A stretch of 64,000 bases of DNA from Cellulophaga baltica (GCF_018861125.1 NZ_JAHKQN010000013.1:305423-369422); one strand, 5' to 3'; counted from the first letter of the stretch, positions 17,569-25,845 are shown. Notes: generated by a model from the letters alone, not told the origin. Numbers and translations: made by a program.

Positions 17569-17949
17569 TTGTCAAAAAAATATTTGAATATCAAAGTCAC
17601 TTATTTTTGTTTACTTCTATATGTAACGGCATTAACCAAACCTATTGTACCGTTAATTAACTACACCTTAAATCAAGATTATATTAATGAGTTTTTATGT
17701 ATAAATAAAGACAAACCCAAATTAAATTGTAATGGTAAATGTTTTTTAGCAAAACAAATTCATAAACAAAATGAATCTGACAAAAACAATACCCCAAAGG
17801 TTTCAAAAGAAAATTATGTTATTGGAATATTAACTCCGTTTAGTTCTTCAATACAAAAAATTGAGAATTATATTTTAAACTATAGCACCTATCAACCTAA
17901 AATATACACTTATAAAGGTGTCTACAATTTTTTTCACCCTCCTATTTAA
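17569..17949 (+). CDS. Small membrane-associated protein with Cys motif CNGKC
   Basis: An unrecognised protein of about 126 residues with one N-terminal hydrophobic helix (YFCLLLYVTALTKPIVPLI), then a cysteine cluster (FLCINKDKPKLNCNGKCFLAKQ), a charged stretch and a C terminus YNFFHPPI. No ATG start exists: TTG at 17569 gives the longest frame, but the bases TATCTTTG at 17564-17571 look like a -7 box overlapping that codon, so the TTG at 17584 may be the true start. The Cys motif and the Met-rich outer-membrane protein gene 80 bases downstream make a link to metal, perhaps copper, handling plausible. That link is inference. Confidence 0.65.
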   Translation: MSKKYLNIKVTYFCLLLYVTALTKPIVPLINYTLNQDYINEFLCINKDKPKLNCNGKCFLAKQIHKQNESDKNNTPKVSKENYVIGILTPFSSSIQKIENYILNYSTYQPKIYTYKGVYNFFHPPI

Positions 17950-18029
17950 TTTGATTTTTCAATAAAAAATAAGTCCTGAATATATGTTCTAGGGCCACAA
18001 ATTACATTAAAACAAAAAATCATATTAAA

Positions 18030-19046
18030 ATGAAAATATTTAAATATGCCCTTATATTAATGGCATCAATTACCGTATACGCTCAAGAAACTACAGAAGA
18101 AAAATGGACCTCAAACAGACCTGATGGTCACGCGCCAATATCTGTAATGGCTGACCATACTCACAACAAAGGAGATTGGATGTTTAGTTACCGATTTATG
18201 ACGATGAATATGAACAGTCTTAAACAAGGCAGTGATGATGCAACATCACAAACTGTTTTTGACGAAGGTTACGCTATAAGTCCTGAAAACATGAGCATGA
18301 ATATGCATATGCTTGGCTTAATGTATGCTCCTAGTAATAAAATTACACTTATGGCAATGACTAATTACACTTCAATGAGTATGGATTTAGTGACAGGAAC
18401 AGGTGTCAATTTTTCAACTGAATCTTTTGGATTTGGAGATTTAAAAATCTCTGGATTGTATAAATTTTTAAACAATAAAAGACAATCTTTACATGGTCAA
18501 CTTGGTTTTTCAATACCAACAGGGAGTATCGATGAAATGGATGTTACACCAGCTTCTTCACCAGATGAAGTTCAACTACCTTACCCAATGCAAATTGGTA
18601 GCGGTACTTTTGATATTGATTTAGGTTTAACCTATTTAAAACAATACAAAACAATTGGCTTAGGCTCACAATTAAAAGCAACATTAAGAACTGGCGAAAA
18701 TGATAGGTCATACACTTTTGGGAACAAATATTCACTAAACAATTGGTTGTCTTATAAAACAACTGAATGGCTAAGTTTTTCTGCAAGAGTTGAGGGTTTA
18801 TATGTCGACGAAATTAGCGGTGCCGATGAGGATTTAACACCAATGATGGTAACCACTGCAGATACTACAAATTCAGGAGGAACATACATAAATTCAGGCA
18901 TAGGCTTTAACACTTATATTAGAAATGGAGCTTTTAAAAACCTAAGATTTGGTTTTGAATACTCATTTCCATTGTACCAAAACCTAAACGGAATTCAGTT
19001 AGAAACAAGTAATAGCCTAAATTTTGGTGCTCAGTATTCACTGTAA
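18030..19046 (+). CDS. Methionine-rich outer-membrane transporter-like protein
   Basis: A 338-residue protein with a signal peptide ending near residue 18 (TVYA|QE) and a beta-barrel layout to the C-terminal GAQYSL. It resembles the family annotated as MetA-pathway-of-phenol-degradation or simply transporter. Methionine and histidine are concentrated near the N terminus: MADHTHNKGDW, FMTMNMNSL, MSMNMHMLGLMY and TSMSMDL. Such clusters often bind copper(I), so a metal-linked role is possible. The upstream neighbour has a CNGKC motif and a lipoprotein gene follows after its terminator, which supports a small functional cluster but not a firm function. Confidence 0.78.
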   Translation: MKIFKYALILMASITVYAQETTEEKWTSNRPDGHAPISVMADHTHNKGDWMFSYRFMTMNMNSLKQGSDDATSQTVFDEGYAISPENMSMNMHMLGLMYAPSNKITLMAMTNYTSMSMDLVTGTGVNFSTESFGFGDLKISGLYKFLNNKRQSLHGQLGFSIPTGSIDEMDVTPASSPDEVQLPYPMQIGSGTFDIDLGLTYLKQYKTIGLGSQLKATLRTGENDRSYTFGNKYSLNNWLSYKTTEWLSFSARVEGLYVDEISGADEDLTPMMVTTADTTNSGGTYINSGIGFNTYIRNGAFKNLRFGFEYSFPLYQNLNGIQLETSNSLNFGAQYSL

Positions 19047-19060
19047 AAAACATTTAAACT

Positions 19061-19102
19061 ATAGTTACAACCTCTAAATTAAAAGGTTGTGACTATTTTT
19101 AT
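19061..19102 (+). terminator. Terminator of the Met-rich outer-membrane protein gene
   Basis: ATAGTTACAACCT (19061-19073) pairs with AGGTTGTGACTAT (19084-19096) with one G-T pair, then a T run to 19100. It starts 14 bases after the stop codon. Confidence 0.8.
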
Positions 19103-19133
19103 TTTGCTCCACCTATAAAACAATATATCTTTA
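19103..19133 (+). promoter_or_regulatory. Promoter of the small lipoprotein gene
   Basis: TTTG at 19103-19106 is followed after 19 bases by TATCTTTA at 19126-19133, a 7/8 match to TAnnTTTG. The ATG of the lipoprotein gene lies 19 bases downstream. It begins directly after the preceding terminator. Confidence 0.65.
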
Positions 19134-19152
19134 CAGCTCTAATTTATTTATC

Positions 19153-19578
19153 ATGAAAAAATACATCATACTATTCGCGTCAATAGCACTGAGTTTAACT
19201 TTTGCCTGCAAAGACTCAAAAAAAGATGAAAAGAAAACTCAGATGCAAGAAGTTATGGCTGTACATGATGAAGTTATGCCGAAAATGAGCACAATCGGAA
19301 AATTAATTAGTGAAATAAATTCTAAAATTGAAACTGTAAAAGCAACTGACTCTACGCTAGAGCTTGAAGATGCTAAAAAAGATTTACAAGATGCCAACAA
19401 GGCCATGATGGACTGGATGAAAGGTTTTGGTGATCGTTTTGATGGTGATGAAATTTTAAAAGGAAAAGCACTTACAGAAGAAAAACAAAAACTTTTAGAT
19501 GAAGAAGAACTAAAGGTTAAAGCACTTCGTGACCAAATGAATAAAAGCATAGAAAACGCTGAAGCAATCTTAAAATAA
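19153..19578 (+). CDS. Small helical lipoprotein of unknown function
   Basis: A 141-residue lipoprotein: the signal peptide ends LTFAC with Cys19, followed by a Lys/Asp-rich linker. The mature part is almost entirely charged helix (about 35-141), with a conserved-looking MMDWMKGFGDRF segment near residue 80 and a C-terminal coiled-coil region. I do not recognise a named domain; similar proteins are annotated as hypothetical or inclusion-protein-like in flavobacteria. It has its own promoter at 19103-19133 and converges on gldD with only 8 bases between stop codons. Expected location is the periplasmic face of a membrane. Confidence 0.75.
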   Translation: MKKYIILFASIALSLTFACKDSKKDEKKTQMQEVMAVHDEVMPKMSTIGKLISEINSKIETVKATDSTLELEDAKKDLQDANKAMMDWMKGFGDRFDGDEILKGKALTEEKQKLLDEEELKVKALRDQMNKSIENAEAILK

Positions 19579-19586
19579 ATATTAAT

Positions 19587-20147
19587 TTATTCTTTCCAGC
19601 GTAAAGTTTCCATAACACTTCTCATATCACTAGATAAATATGTAGAAGCTGGCAAGATAGAATCGTAATTAGGTTTTGAGTAAAAATACACTGAACCAGT
19701 TACAAAATGATTAATACTATCCGTAAGGTAAAATTGTGATTGCGATGCCGCATCACCTATAATTTGAAAATAGGTGCCATAAACTCTATCCTTTTCATTA
19801 ATAAAAGTCCTTGGCTCAATCTTATCAGCCTTTTTCATATGCTCCATAGATAGTTTTTCTGCATCTCGAATAAGATTGTTTAAATTACCATCAACATCTT
19901 TATAAGTAATAAAAATAGAGCCATTCATTGAAGGGTAATCTAAAACTATTGATTTTTGGTTTTTTACGATAGGCTTAGACAATTCATTATAACTAAATGA
20001 GAATTTTGATAAATCTAGCTGCTTCTCAATTGGCGAATTATATTCTAGTCGGAGCATTGCTTTTGGCTTCGGAATAACATAATCATCTTTACACCCAAAA
20101 AACAATACTGCAAATAACGCAACTACTAAGCTAAGTTTAAGCCTCAT
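19587..20147 (-). CDS. gldD: Gliding motility lipoprotein GldD
   Basis: A 186-residue lipoprotein whose signal peptide ends in the lipobox FFGC with Cys19. The mature sequence (DDYVIPKPKAMLRLEY near the start, YPSMNGSIFITYK, TYFQIIGDAASQSQFYLTDS) matches GldD, a protein needed for gliding in Flavobacterium johnsoniae and thought to act with the type IX secretion and gliding machinery. It overlaps gldE by 11 bases and is the last gene of the mutY-ssb-gldE-gldD operon, the order known from other flavobacteria. It implies that this organism carries, or recently carried, gliding machinery. Confidence 0.95.
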   Translation of the reverse strand: MRLKLSLVVALFAVLFFGCKDDYVIPKPKAMLRLEYNSPIEKQLDLSKFSFSYNELSKPIVKNQKSIVLDYPSMNGSIFITYKDVDGNLNNLIRDAEKLSMEHMKKADKIEPRTFINEKDRVYGTYFQIIGDAASQSQFYLTDSINHFVTGSVYFYSKPNYDSILPASTYLSSDMRSVMETLRWKE

Positions 20148-21465
20148 CTGGTAATGTAATTTTTATTTGTTTTAATCTTTTTTTGTCTAAACTCTCAATC
20201 ACAAACTTATAGTTTTTAAAAACAACCTCTTCTCCTCTTTTTGGAAAACTACCTGCTATTTCTAATACAAAACCCGCTATTGTTTCTGACTCTCCTTTTT
20301 GTTCTTCAAAATCATCCTCATCATCAATTTTCACAACTTTATAAAAATCTTTAAGGTTTGTTTTTCCATCAAAAAGGTAATTTTTATCATCTAATTTAGA
20401 AAAAATTAAATCTTCATCATCAAACTCATCACTAATATCACCTACAATTTCTTCTATAATATCTTCTAAAGTTACAATACCAGAAGTACCGCCATACTCA
20501 TCAACCACAACAGCTAAATGAATTTTCTTTTCTTGAAATTCTAACAATAAATCGTCTAGCTTTTTATTTTCTGGCACATAATAAGGTTCTCTAATCAGAC
20601 TCATCCAACTAAATGTTTTCCGATCTATATAAGGTAACAAATCTTTCACATATAAAACACCTTGTACATTATCAACATTTTCAGAAAACACCGGAACTCT
20701 TGAATAACCTCGCTTTTTTATTTCTTCAATAACTTCTAAAAATTTCATTTCAGAGTTTAAAGCAAAAATATCAATTCGCGGACGCATGACCTGTTTAGTA
20801 TCAGTATTACCAAAAGAAACTATTCCTTCTAATATTTTCTGCTCCTCTTTAGTTGTATCTCCTTCAGATGTTAATTCTAAAGCTTGTGATAGTTGATCAA
20901 CACTCAAATTAGATTTATGTTTGCCCAATTTATTATGAAGAAATAATGTTACTGAACGCATTGGCGAACTTAAAGGCGTAAATACAAAATCTAACACCTT
21001 TAAAGGATAACTCATAAAATGAGCAAAACTCTTCTGGTTTCTATTAGCATATACTTTAGGTAAAATTTCACCAAACATTAATATTAAAAAAGTCACCACA
21101 ACGACCTCTAACAAAAAACGAACTGAAATTACACCTAATAACTTATAAGTAATATGAGAAAACAACTCATCGCCAATTGCACTAAACAATAACACAATAG
21201 CTATGTTAATAGTATTATTTGCAATAAGAATGGTTGCTAAAAGTTTTTTAGGTTTTTCTAAAAGCGTCACAACAACAGCTCCTTTTGCTGTTTTTTCCTC
21301 ATCTATATCATGAATATCAGTAGCCGAAAGACCAAAAAATGCCACCTCGGCACCCGATATTAGCGCAGAACACACTAATAAAATTATAAGCACAACAACT
21401 TTAAGTACAAAAGCACTATCAAAAACAACGAAGTTAAGCAGTTGACTATAGGGGTCTGGATCCAA
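20137..21465 (-). CDS. gldE: Gliding motility-associated CNNM/CorC-type protein GldE
   Basis: A 442-residue inner-membrane protein. Three to four membrane helices of a DUF21/CNNM domain (about residues 15-190, including SALISGAEVAFFGLS) are followed by two CBS domains (about 200-330; VMRPRIDIFAL, HLAVVVDEYGGTSGIVTLEDI) and a CorC/HlyC C-terminal domain (about 345-440). CorC-type proteins are linked to magnesium or other ion transport; GldE is reported to support GldD function in gliding, with partial redundancy. The gene lies 22 bases after ssb and overlaps gldD by 11. Confidence 0.94.
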   Translation of the reverse strand: MDPDPYSQLLNFVVFDSAFVLKVVVLIILLVCSALISGAEVAFFGLSATDIHDIDEEKTAKGAVVVTLLEKPKKLLATILIANNTINIAIVLLFSAIGDELFSHITYKLLGVISVRFLLEVVVVTFLILMFGEILPKVYANRNQKSFAHFMSYPLKVLDFVFTPLSSPMRSVTLFLHNKLGKHKSNLSVDQLSQALELTSEGDTTKEEQKILEGIVSFGNTDTKQVMRPRIDIFALNSEMKFLEVIEEIKKRGYSRVPVFSENVDNVQGVLYVKDLLPYIDRKTFSWMSLIREPYYVPENKKLDDLLLEFQEKKIHLAVVVDEYGGTSGIVTLEDIIEEIVGDISDEFDDEDLIFSKLDDKNYLFDGKTNLKDFYKVVKIDDEDDFEEQKGESETIAGFVLEIAGSFPKRGEEVVFKNYKFVIESLDKKRLKQIKITLPDEA

Positions 21466-21487
21466 AAGTTAAAATTTATTTATTAAA

Positions 21488-21964
21488 TTAAAATGGTAAA
21501 TCATCATCTTGTACAGGCTCATTAAAAGTTGGCTCAGCAGGTTTAGTAGGCACAGGACTAGCAGGTTTTTGAACTGCAGTATTTTGGCTCGGACTTGGTT
21601 GTTGCCCTTGATTGTTACCCGAATTTCCTTTTGTAGTTAAAAAAGTAAAATCTTGAACATGAACCTCAGTCGTATATCTTGGTTGACCATCTTCACCTTG
21701 CCACTGTCTATTCTTAAGTCTTCCCTCGACATAAATTTTATCACCTTTACTCAAGTATTTTTCACAAACCTCAGCCGCCTTGTTTCTAATAACAATATTA
21801 TGCCAGTCTGTATTTGTAACTTTTTCACCTGTTTGTCTATTTGTATAGCTTTCATTTGTGGCTAACGGAAAACGTGCAATACAATTTCCTCCTTCAAAAT
21901 AATGAATCTTTACTTCATCACCTAAATGCCCTATTAACATTACCTTATTTAACGTACCACTCAT
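21488..21964 (-). CDS. ssb: Single-stranded DNA-binding protein
   Basis: A 158-residue protein with an N-terminal OB fold (MSGTLNKVMLIGHLGDEV, then TDWHNIVIRNKAAEVCEKYLSKGDKIYVEG shown here as two joined conserved stretches), a Gln/Pro-rich linker (about 110-145) and the acidic tip DDDLPF that recruits repair and replication partners. It protects single-stranded DNA as a tetramer. The length is typical. It follows mutY after a 24-base gap and leads into gldE, a conserved flavobacterial order that couples a DNA-repair pair with gliding genes. Confidence 0.96.
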   Translation of the reverse strand: MSGTLNKVMLIGHLGDEVKIHYFEGGNCIARFPLATNESYTNRQTGEKVTNTDWHNIVIRNKAAEVCEKYLSKGDKIYVEGRLKNRQWQGEDGQPRYTTEVHVQDFTFLTTKGNSGNNQGQQPSPSQNTAVQKPASPVPTKPAEPTFNEPVQDDDLPF

Positions 21965-21988
21965 AACAAATATATTTCGTCAAAAATA

Positions 21989-23032
21989 CTAAATTTTAAA
22001 CATTTTAATAAAATCTGCTATTAAAACTGGAACAGGAAATTTACTTATTTCTGAAACTGAAACTCCATTAGCAATTTCATTATTAACGTTGACAATGTAA
22101 AATGTAGTATATAAATGTTGATGAGATAATTTATGAACAATTTTTTGCTCATTAAATTGGTACTTTTTAAATGACTTAGCATTAATAGATAGCTCAGACA
22201 ACAGCTTATTAATTTGCTCATCCTTTATTATAGTATCTTTTTCTGTTTCTAGTAAAGGGAATTCATATAAATTTTGCCAAATTCCTTTTCCGGTACGTTG
22301 CTGCAATATTGTTTTATTTGCTTCATCAACAATAACAAGATAATTAAAGTATCTTTTTCTGACCTTAGTTTTCTTAATTTTTATAGGAAGACTATCAACT
22401 TTATCATCATTTAGTGCCACACAACTATCTTTTAAAGGACAAACATTACAATTGGGATTTTTTGGCACACATTGTATAGCACCGAATTCCATTATACCTT
22501 GATTATAATCTCTAATTTGCTCAACATTCATTACCTCCTGAGCTAATTTTTTAAAGTATTTAATTCCTTCAGTACTATTAATAGGTATATCAACTCCAAA
22601 ATAGCGAGATAAAACACGATTTACATTACCATCAACAACAGCTTCTGGTAAATTAAAACTTATTGAAGCAATGGCACTAGCAGTATAATCACCCACTCCC
22701 TTTAACTTTAAGAGCTCCTTATAGGTGTTAGGAAATTCACCATTATAGGAATTTATGACCATTTTTGCCGTTGCATGAAGATTTCTTGCACGGGAATAAT
22801 ACCCCAAACCCTGCCAAAGTTTTAATATTTTTTCTTCAGAAGCGTCTGCTAAATCTTTTATTGTTGGAAAATTTTCAATAAATTTAAGATAATAAGGAGT
22901 TCCTTGCGCAACTCGTGTTTGTTGCAACATAATTTCTGAAAGCCAGATATTATAAGGATTGACGGTATTTCGCCAAGGAAGTTCCCTTTTATTTAAGGCG
23001 TACCAATGTAATATTTTATCTGAAAAAATCAT
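21989..23032 (-). CDS. mutY: A/G-specific adenine DNA glycosylase MutY
   Basis: A 347-residue DNA repair enzyme that removes adenine mispaired with 8-oxoguanine. I use the ATG at 23032 (MIFSDKILHWY); a frame opening at 23053 would add seven residues that do not fit the family. Key features are IWLSEIMLQQTR with the catalytic Glu33, the HhH motif LKGVGDYTASAIA, VVDGNVNRVL with Asp134, and the iron-sulphur ligands C188, C195, C198 and C204 (C-x6-C-x2-C-x5-C). A Nudix-like C-terminal domain for 8-oxoguanine recognition covers about 225-347. It heads the mutY-ssb-gldE-gldD operon and diverges from the HU gene. Confidence 0.96.
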   Translation of the reverse strand: MIFSDKILHWYALNKRELPWRNTVNPYNIWLSEIMLQQTRVAQGTPYYLKFIENFPTIKDLADASEEKILKLWQGLGYYSRARNLHATAKMVINSYNGEFPNTYKELLKLKGVGDYTASAIASISFNLPEAVVDGNVNRVLSRYFGVDIPINSTEGIKYFKKLAQEVMNVEQIRDYNQGIMEFGAIQCVPKNPNCNVCPLKDSCVALNDDKVDSLPIKIKKTKVRKRYFNYLVIVDEANKTILQQRTGKGIWQNLYEFPLLETEKDTIIKDEQINKLLSELSINAKSFKKYQFNEQKIVHKLSHQHLYTTFYIVNVNNEIANGVSVSEISKFPVPVLIADFIKMFKI

Positions 23033-23113
23033 TTTGAAAATGCTATGAAACAAAAGTAGTGGTTTATATACTTAAAATTAAGTCTATTAAGATGTAGATT
23101 GAATTTTAATTTA

Positions 23114-23121
23114 TATATTTG
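23114..23121 (+). promoter_or_regulatory. -7 box upstream of the HU gene
   Basis: TATATTTG matches TAnnTTTG perfectly and lies 37 bases before the HU start codon. No good TTTG is seen at the normal -33 distance. Confidence 0.45.
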
Positions 23122-23158
23122 CATCCCGAAAAAAACATAGATAAATCTATTTCAAAAA

Positions 23159-23449
23159 ATGACGAAAGCGGATATTGTAACGAGAATCTCAGAAAAACTG
23201 GGTATTGAAAAAGGAGATGTACAGGCAACTGTTGAATCTTTCATGGAGGAAGTTAAGTATTCATTGGAGAATGGTGACAATGTATATTTAAGAGGTTTTG
23301 GTAGTTTTATCATCAAAACTAGAGCTGAAAAAACTGGTAGAAATATTTCTAAGAATACAACTATCAAAATACCAGCACATAACATACCTTCTTTTAAACC
23401 AGCAAAGGTTTTTGTAGAAAGTGTGAAAAGTAACGTAGAAGTAAAATAA
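23159..23449 (+). CDS. HU family DNA-binding protein
   Basis: A 96-residue nucleoid protein that bends and compacts DNA as a dimer. The sequence follows the HU/IHF fold: MTKADIVTRISEKLGI (helix 1), FMEEVKYSLENGDNVYLRGFGSF (helix 2 and first strand, shown here as landmarks), the basic DNA-binding arm RAEKTGRNISKNTTIKIPA with the proline that intercalates into DNA, and the final helix PSFKPAKVFVESVK. The length is normal. It is followed after 29 bases by a gene for a 29-residue basic peptide and then by RNase G, an order I recall as common in flavobacteria. Confidence 0.96.
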   Translation: MTKADIVTRISEKLGIEKGDVQATVESFMEEVKYSLENGDNVYLRGFGSFIIKTRAEKTGRNISKNTTIKIPAHNIPSFKPAKVFVESVKSNVEVK

Positions 23450-23478
23450 CAAAATATTAATCTTAAAAGTATAGTTTT

Positions 23479-23568
23479 ATGCCAAGTGGTAAGAAGAGAA
23501 AAAGACATAAGGTAGCTACACATAAGCGCAAGAAGCGTAGAAGAGCTAACCGTCACAAGAAAAAGTAG
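23479..23568 (+). CDS. 29-residue highly basic peptide, probable small ribosomal protein (AURKAIP1/COX24-like)
   Basis: A short frame from ATG 23479 to TAG 23568 encodes MPSGKKRKRHKVATHKRKKR followed by RRANRHKKK. More than half of the residues are Lys, Arg or His and there are no acidic residues. This composition and the KxxxHKxxKRRRxxRHKKK pattern resemble the AURKAIP1/COX24 family, which includes small-subunit ribosomal proteins bS22 of mycobacteria and mS38 of mitochondria; that assignment is inference. The gene lies between HU and RNase G and ends in a strong hairpin overlapping its stop codon, which supports its being real despite the length. Confidence 0.8.
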   Translation: MPSGKKRKRHKVATHKRKKRRRANRHKKK

Positions 23569-23586
23569 TTGTTTCAACTACTTTTT
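23561..23586 (+). terminator. Terminator overlapping the stop codon of the 29-residue peptide gene
   Basis: AAAAGTAGTT (23561-23570) pairs perfectly with AACTACTTTT (23576-23585) around a 5-base loop and ends in T residues. The TAG stop codon lies in the left arm. Confidence 0.8.
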
Positions 23587-23610
23587 CATTTTAAAACGTT
23601 CATTGACATC

Positions 23611-23709
23611 GAAATTCGTAAGAGAATTTCAAATAAGTTATTGAATTAACTTATTATATACATTGTTTAATCATTTATGTACTAAGTGTAGTATTTTTTA
23701 TTACACTTA
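23611..23709 (+). promoter_or_regulatory. Structured leader upstream of RNase G
   Basis: Three consecutive inverted repeats lie in the 155 bases before rng: GAAATTC/GAATTTC (23611-23630), AATAAGTTA/TAACTTATT (23632-23655) and TAAGTGTA/TACACTTA (23683-23709). Together they may form a structured 5' leader. E. coli RNase E controls its own mRNA through its 5' leader, so similar feedback is possible here; this is inference. Confidence 0.5.
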
Positions 23710-23723
23710 TCTATAAATAAAAA

Positions 23724-25283
23724 TTGATTCAGGTGAATAGAGAATTAATCGTAAGATCTAGTTCCGAAACCGTCGATTTTGCCTTATTAAAAGATGGAAA
23801 ATTAACAGAACTTCAAAAAGTAGAAGACAGTAATAATTTTTCTGTTGGCGATATATTTATTGCCAAAGTTAGAAAACCAGTTACTGGCTTAAATGCTGCC
23901 TTTGTAAATGTGGGTTATGAAAAAGATGCGTTTCTGCATTACCACGACTTAGGCCCGCAATTTGCTACAATGTTAAAATTCATTAAGCAAGCTAGTACCG
24001 GAAAATTAAAAGATTTTTCGTTAAAAGATTTTCCATTTCAAGAAGATATTAATAAAGATGGTGTTATTACTGATGTAATAAAGGCAAACCAATCTTTACT
24101 AGTGCAAATTGTTAAAGAACCAATATCAACTAAAGGACCAAGAATTAGCTCTGAACTTTCTATTGCAGGACGTTACTTAGTTATGGTACCTTTTTCTGAC
24201 CGCGTTTCTGTTTCTCAAAAAATAGAAAGTAATGAAGAAAAAAATAGACTTAAAAGACTTGTAAAAAGTATTAAGCCTAAAGGATTTGGTGTAATTATAA
24301 GAACAGTTGCAGAAGGCAAAAAAGTCGCAGAACTCGACAAAGATCTACAAAACTTACTGGCAAAATGGTCAGTAATGTGTAAAAAATTATACAAAGCTCC
24401 GCATCCATCAAAAGTTTTAGTTGAACTAAACAGAGCATCATCTATATTAAGAGATGTTTTCAACGACTCCTTCACAGGAATACACGTTGATGATGAGACC
24501 CTTTATGAGCAAGTAAAAGACTATGTGGCAGAAATTGCCCCAGAAAAAGAATCTATTGTTAAATTATATAACAATAATACCGTTCCTATTTTTGAAAAAT
24601 TCGGAATAGAACGACAAATAAAAACTTCATTTGGTCGTACTGCAGCAATGAGCAAAGGTGCCTACCTAATCATCGAACATACTGAAGCATTACATGTTGT
24701 TGATGTAAACAGTGGAAATAGGTCTAATAAAGCAAAAAATCAAGAAGATACTGCTTTAGAAGTAAACTTATTAGCTGCTTCTGAAATCGCAAGACAACTA
24801 CGTCTTCGTGATATGGGTGGTATTATTGTTGTTGATTTTATTGATATGACAAAAGGAGAAAATAGACGTAAACTATTTGATCACCTTCGTGATGAAATGA
24901 AGGATGACCGTGCAAAACATAAAATTTTGCCTCCGAGTAAGTTTGGACTGATACAAATTACAAGACAGAGAGTAAGGCCAGAAATGAATATTAAAACAAC
25001 TGAAGCTGACCCTAACCGAAAAGGACAGGAAGTAGAAGCACCAATTGTTTTAATTGACAAAATAAATGCTGACCTAGAAAAATTACTCAATGGACCTGCA
25101 AAAGATAATGGTATTACTTTAAATATTCACCCTTTTATTGCAGCGTATATTACTAAAGGTTTTCCTTCAATACGTTCTAAATGGTTTTTAGAACACAAAA
25201 GGTGGATTAAAATACAGCCTAGAGATGCGTATACGTATCTTGAATACCGTTTTAAAAACAAAGACGGAAAAACCATATACTAA
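23724..25283 (+). CDS. rng: Ribonuclease E/G family protein (RNase G)
   Basis: A 519-residue endoribonuclease for rRNA and mRNA processing. An S1 domain lies near the N terminus (VGDIFIAKVRKPVTGLNAAFV, about 41-75). The catalytic magnesium-binding aspartates are in DVNSG (Asp327) and VVDFIDM (Asp371). The length is that of RNase G; the long scaffold region of RNase E is absent. The frame opens with TTG at 23724; GTG at 23733 (VNRELIVRSSS) is an equally plausible start, and neither has a clear Shine-Dalgarno site, as is usual in Bacteroidota. The leader upstream contains three hairpins, and a terminator follows at 25286-25318. Confidence 0.95.
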   Translation: MIQVNRELIVRSSSETVDFALLKDGKLTELQKVEDSNNFSVGDIFIAKVRKPVTGLNAAFVNVGYEKDAFLHYHDLGPQFATMLKFIKQASTGKLKDFSLKDFPFQEDINKDGVITDVIKANQSLLVQIVKEPISTKGPRISSELSIAGRYLVMVPFSDRVSVSQKIESNEEKNRLKRLVKSIKPKGFGVIIRTVAEGKKVAELDKDLQNLLAKWSVMCKKLYKAPHPSKVLVELNRASSILRDVFNDSFTGIHVDDETLYEQVKDYVAEIAPEKESIVKLYNNNTVPIFEKFGIERQIKTSFGRTAAMSKGAYLIIEHTEALHVVDVNSGNRSNKAKNQEDTALEVNLLAASEIARQLRLRDMGGIIVVDFIDMTKGENRRKLFDHLRDEMKDDRAKHKILPPSKFGLIQITRQRVRPEMNIKTTEADPNRKGQEVEAPIVLIDKINADLEKLLNGPAKDNGITLNIHPFIAAYITKGFPSIRSKWFLEHKRWIKIQPRDAYTYLEYRFKNKDGKTIY

Positions 25284-25285
25284 AC

Positions 25286-25318
25286 AAAAGCGATTTCAGC
25301 AATGAAGTCGCTTTTTTT
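25286..25318 (+). terminator. Terminator of rng
   Basis: AAGCGATTTC pairs with GAAGTCGCTT (one G-T pair) around a short loop, followed by a T7 run immediately after the rng stop codon. Confidence 0.8.
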
Positions 25319-25368
25319 GTTTATATAAATCACGATTTATTACCTTAGCATAAATACTATTTTCTACT

Positions 25369-25845
25369 TTGAAACACGCACAACCCTCTTACACCTTAGA
25401 AGAAGCTACTAGAAAACTAGAAAGTTATTGTGCTTACCAAGATCGTTGCCATAAAGAAGTTACTCAAAAACTTAAAGACATGGGAATGATTACAATTGCA
25501 ATAAATGAAATTATAAATCATTTAATTCAAGAGAATTTTTTAAACGAAGAACGATTTGCAAAAAGCTATGCTCGCGGAAAGTTTAATATTAAAAAATGGG
25601 GGAAAAAACGCATTACAAATGAGCTAAAACTTCGTGATATATCGAAATATAACATTAACACAGCCTTAAAAGAGATTGATGAAGATGAATATTTAAGAAC
25701 ACTGGACTTACTTATTGAGAAAAGAATTGATGCTATAAGCGAAAAAAATGTTTTTAAGAAAAGAAAAAAAATAGCAGATTACCTGTTATATAGAGGTTGG
25801 GAAAGCCATTTGATTTATGAAAAAATAACTGAATATATTCAATAA
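25369..25845 (+). CDS. recX: Regulatory protein RecX
   Basis: A 158-residue cytoplasmic protein built of three-helix repeats. The landmarks of RecX are present: LEEATRKLESYCAYQDRCHKE near the N terminus is represented by its first part SYCAYQDRCHKEV, then LIQENFLNEERFAKSYARGK, WGKKRI and the C-terminal KIADYLLYRGWESHLI. RecX modulates RecA filaments during recombination and SOS repair. The start is a TTG at 25369 (no ATG fits). recA is not in this window, so recX is encoded apart from it. A terminator shared with the converging gene follows. Confidence 0.92.
   Translation: MKHAQPSYTLEEATRKLESYCAYQDRCHKEVTQKLKDMGMITIAINEIINHLIQENFLNEERFAKSYARGKFNIKKWGKKRITNELKLRDISKYNINTALKEIDEDEYLRTLDLLIEKRIDAISEKNVFKKRKKIADYLLYRGWESHLIYEKITEYIQ

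Noticed and set aside
19239..19550. Minus-strand frame of 103 codons inside the helical lipoprotein gene
   Set aside because: It is a Ser-rich mirror of the Lys/Glu/Asp-rich coding strand, a usual antisense shadow; the plus-strand frame has a signal peptide, lipobox and promoter.
23152..23577. Minus-strand frame of 141 codons antisense to HU and the small basic peptide gene
   Set aside because: It looks hydrophobic only because it is the complement of lysine-rich genes; the plus-strand frames have recognisable families.
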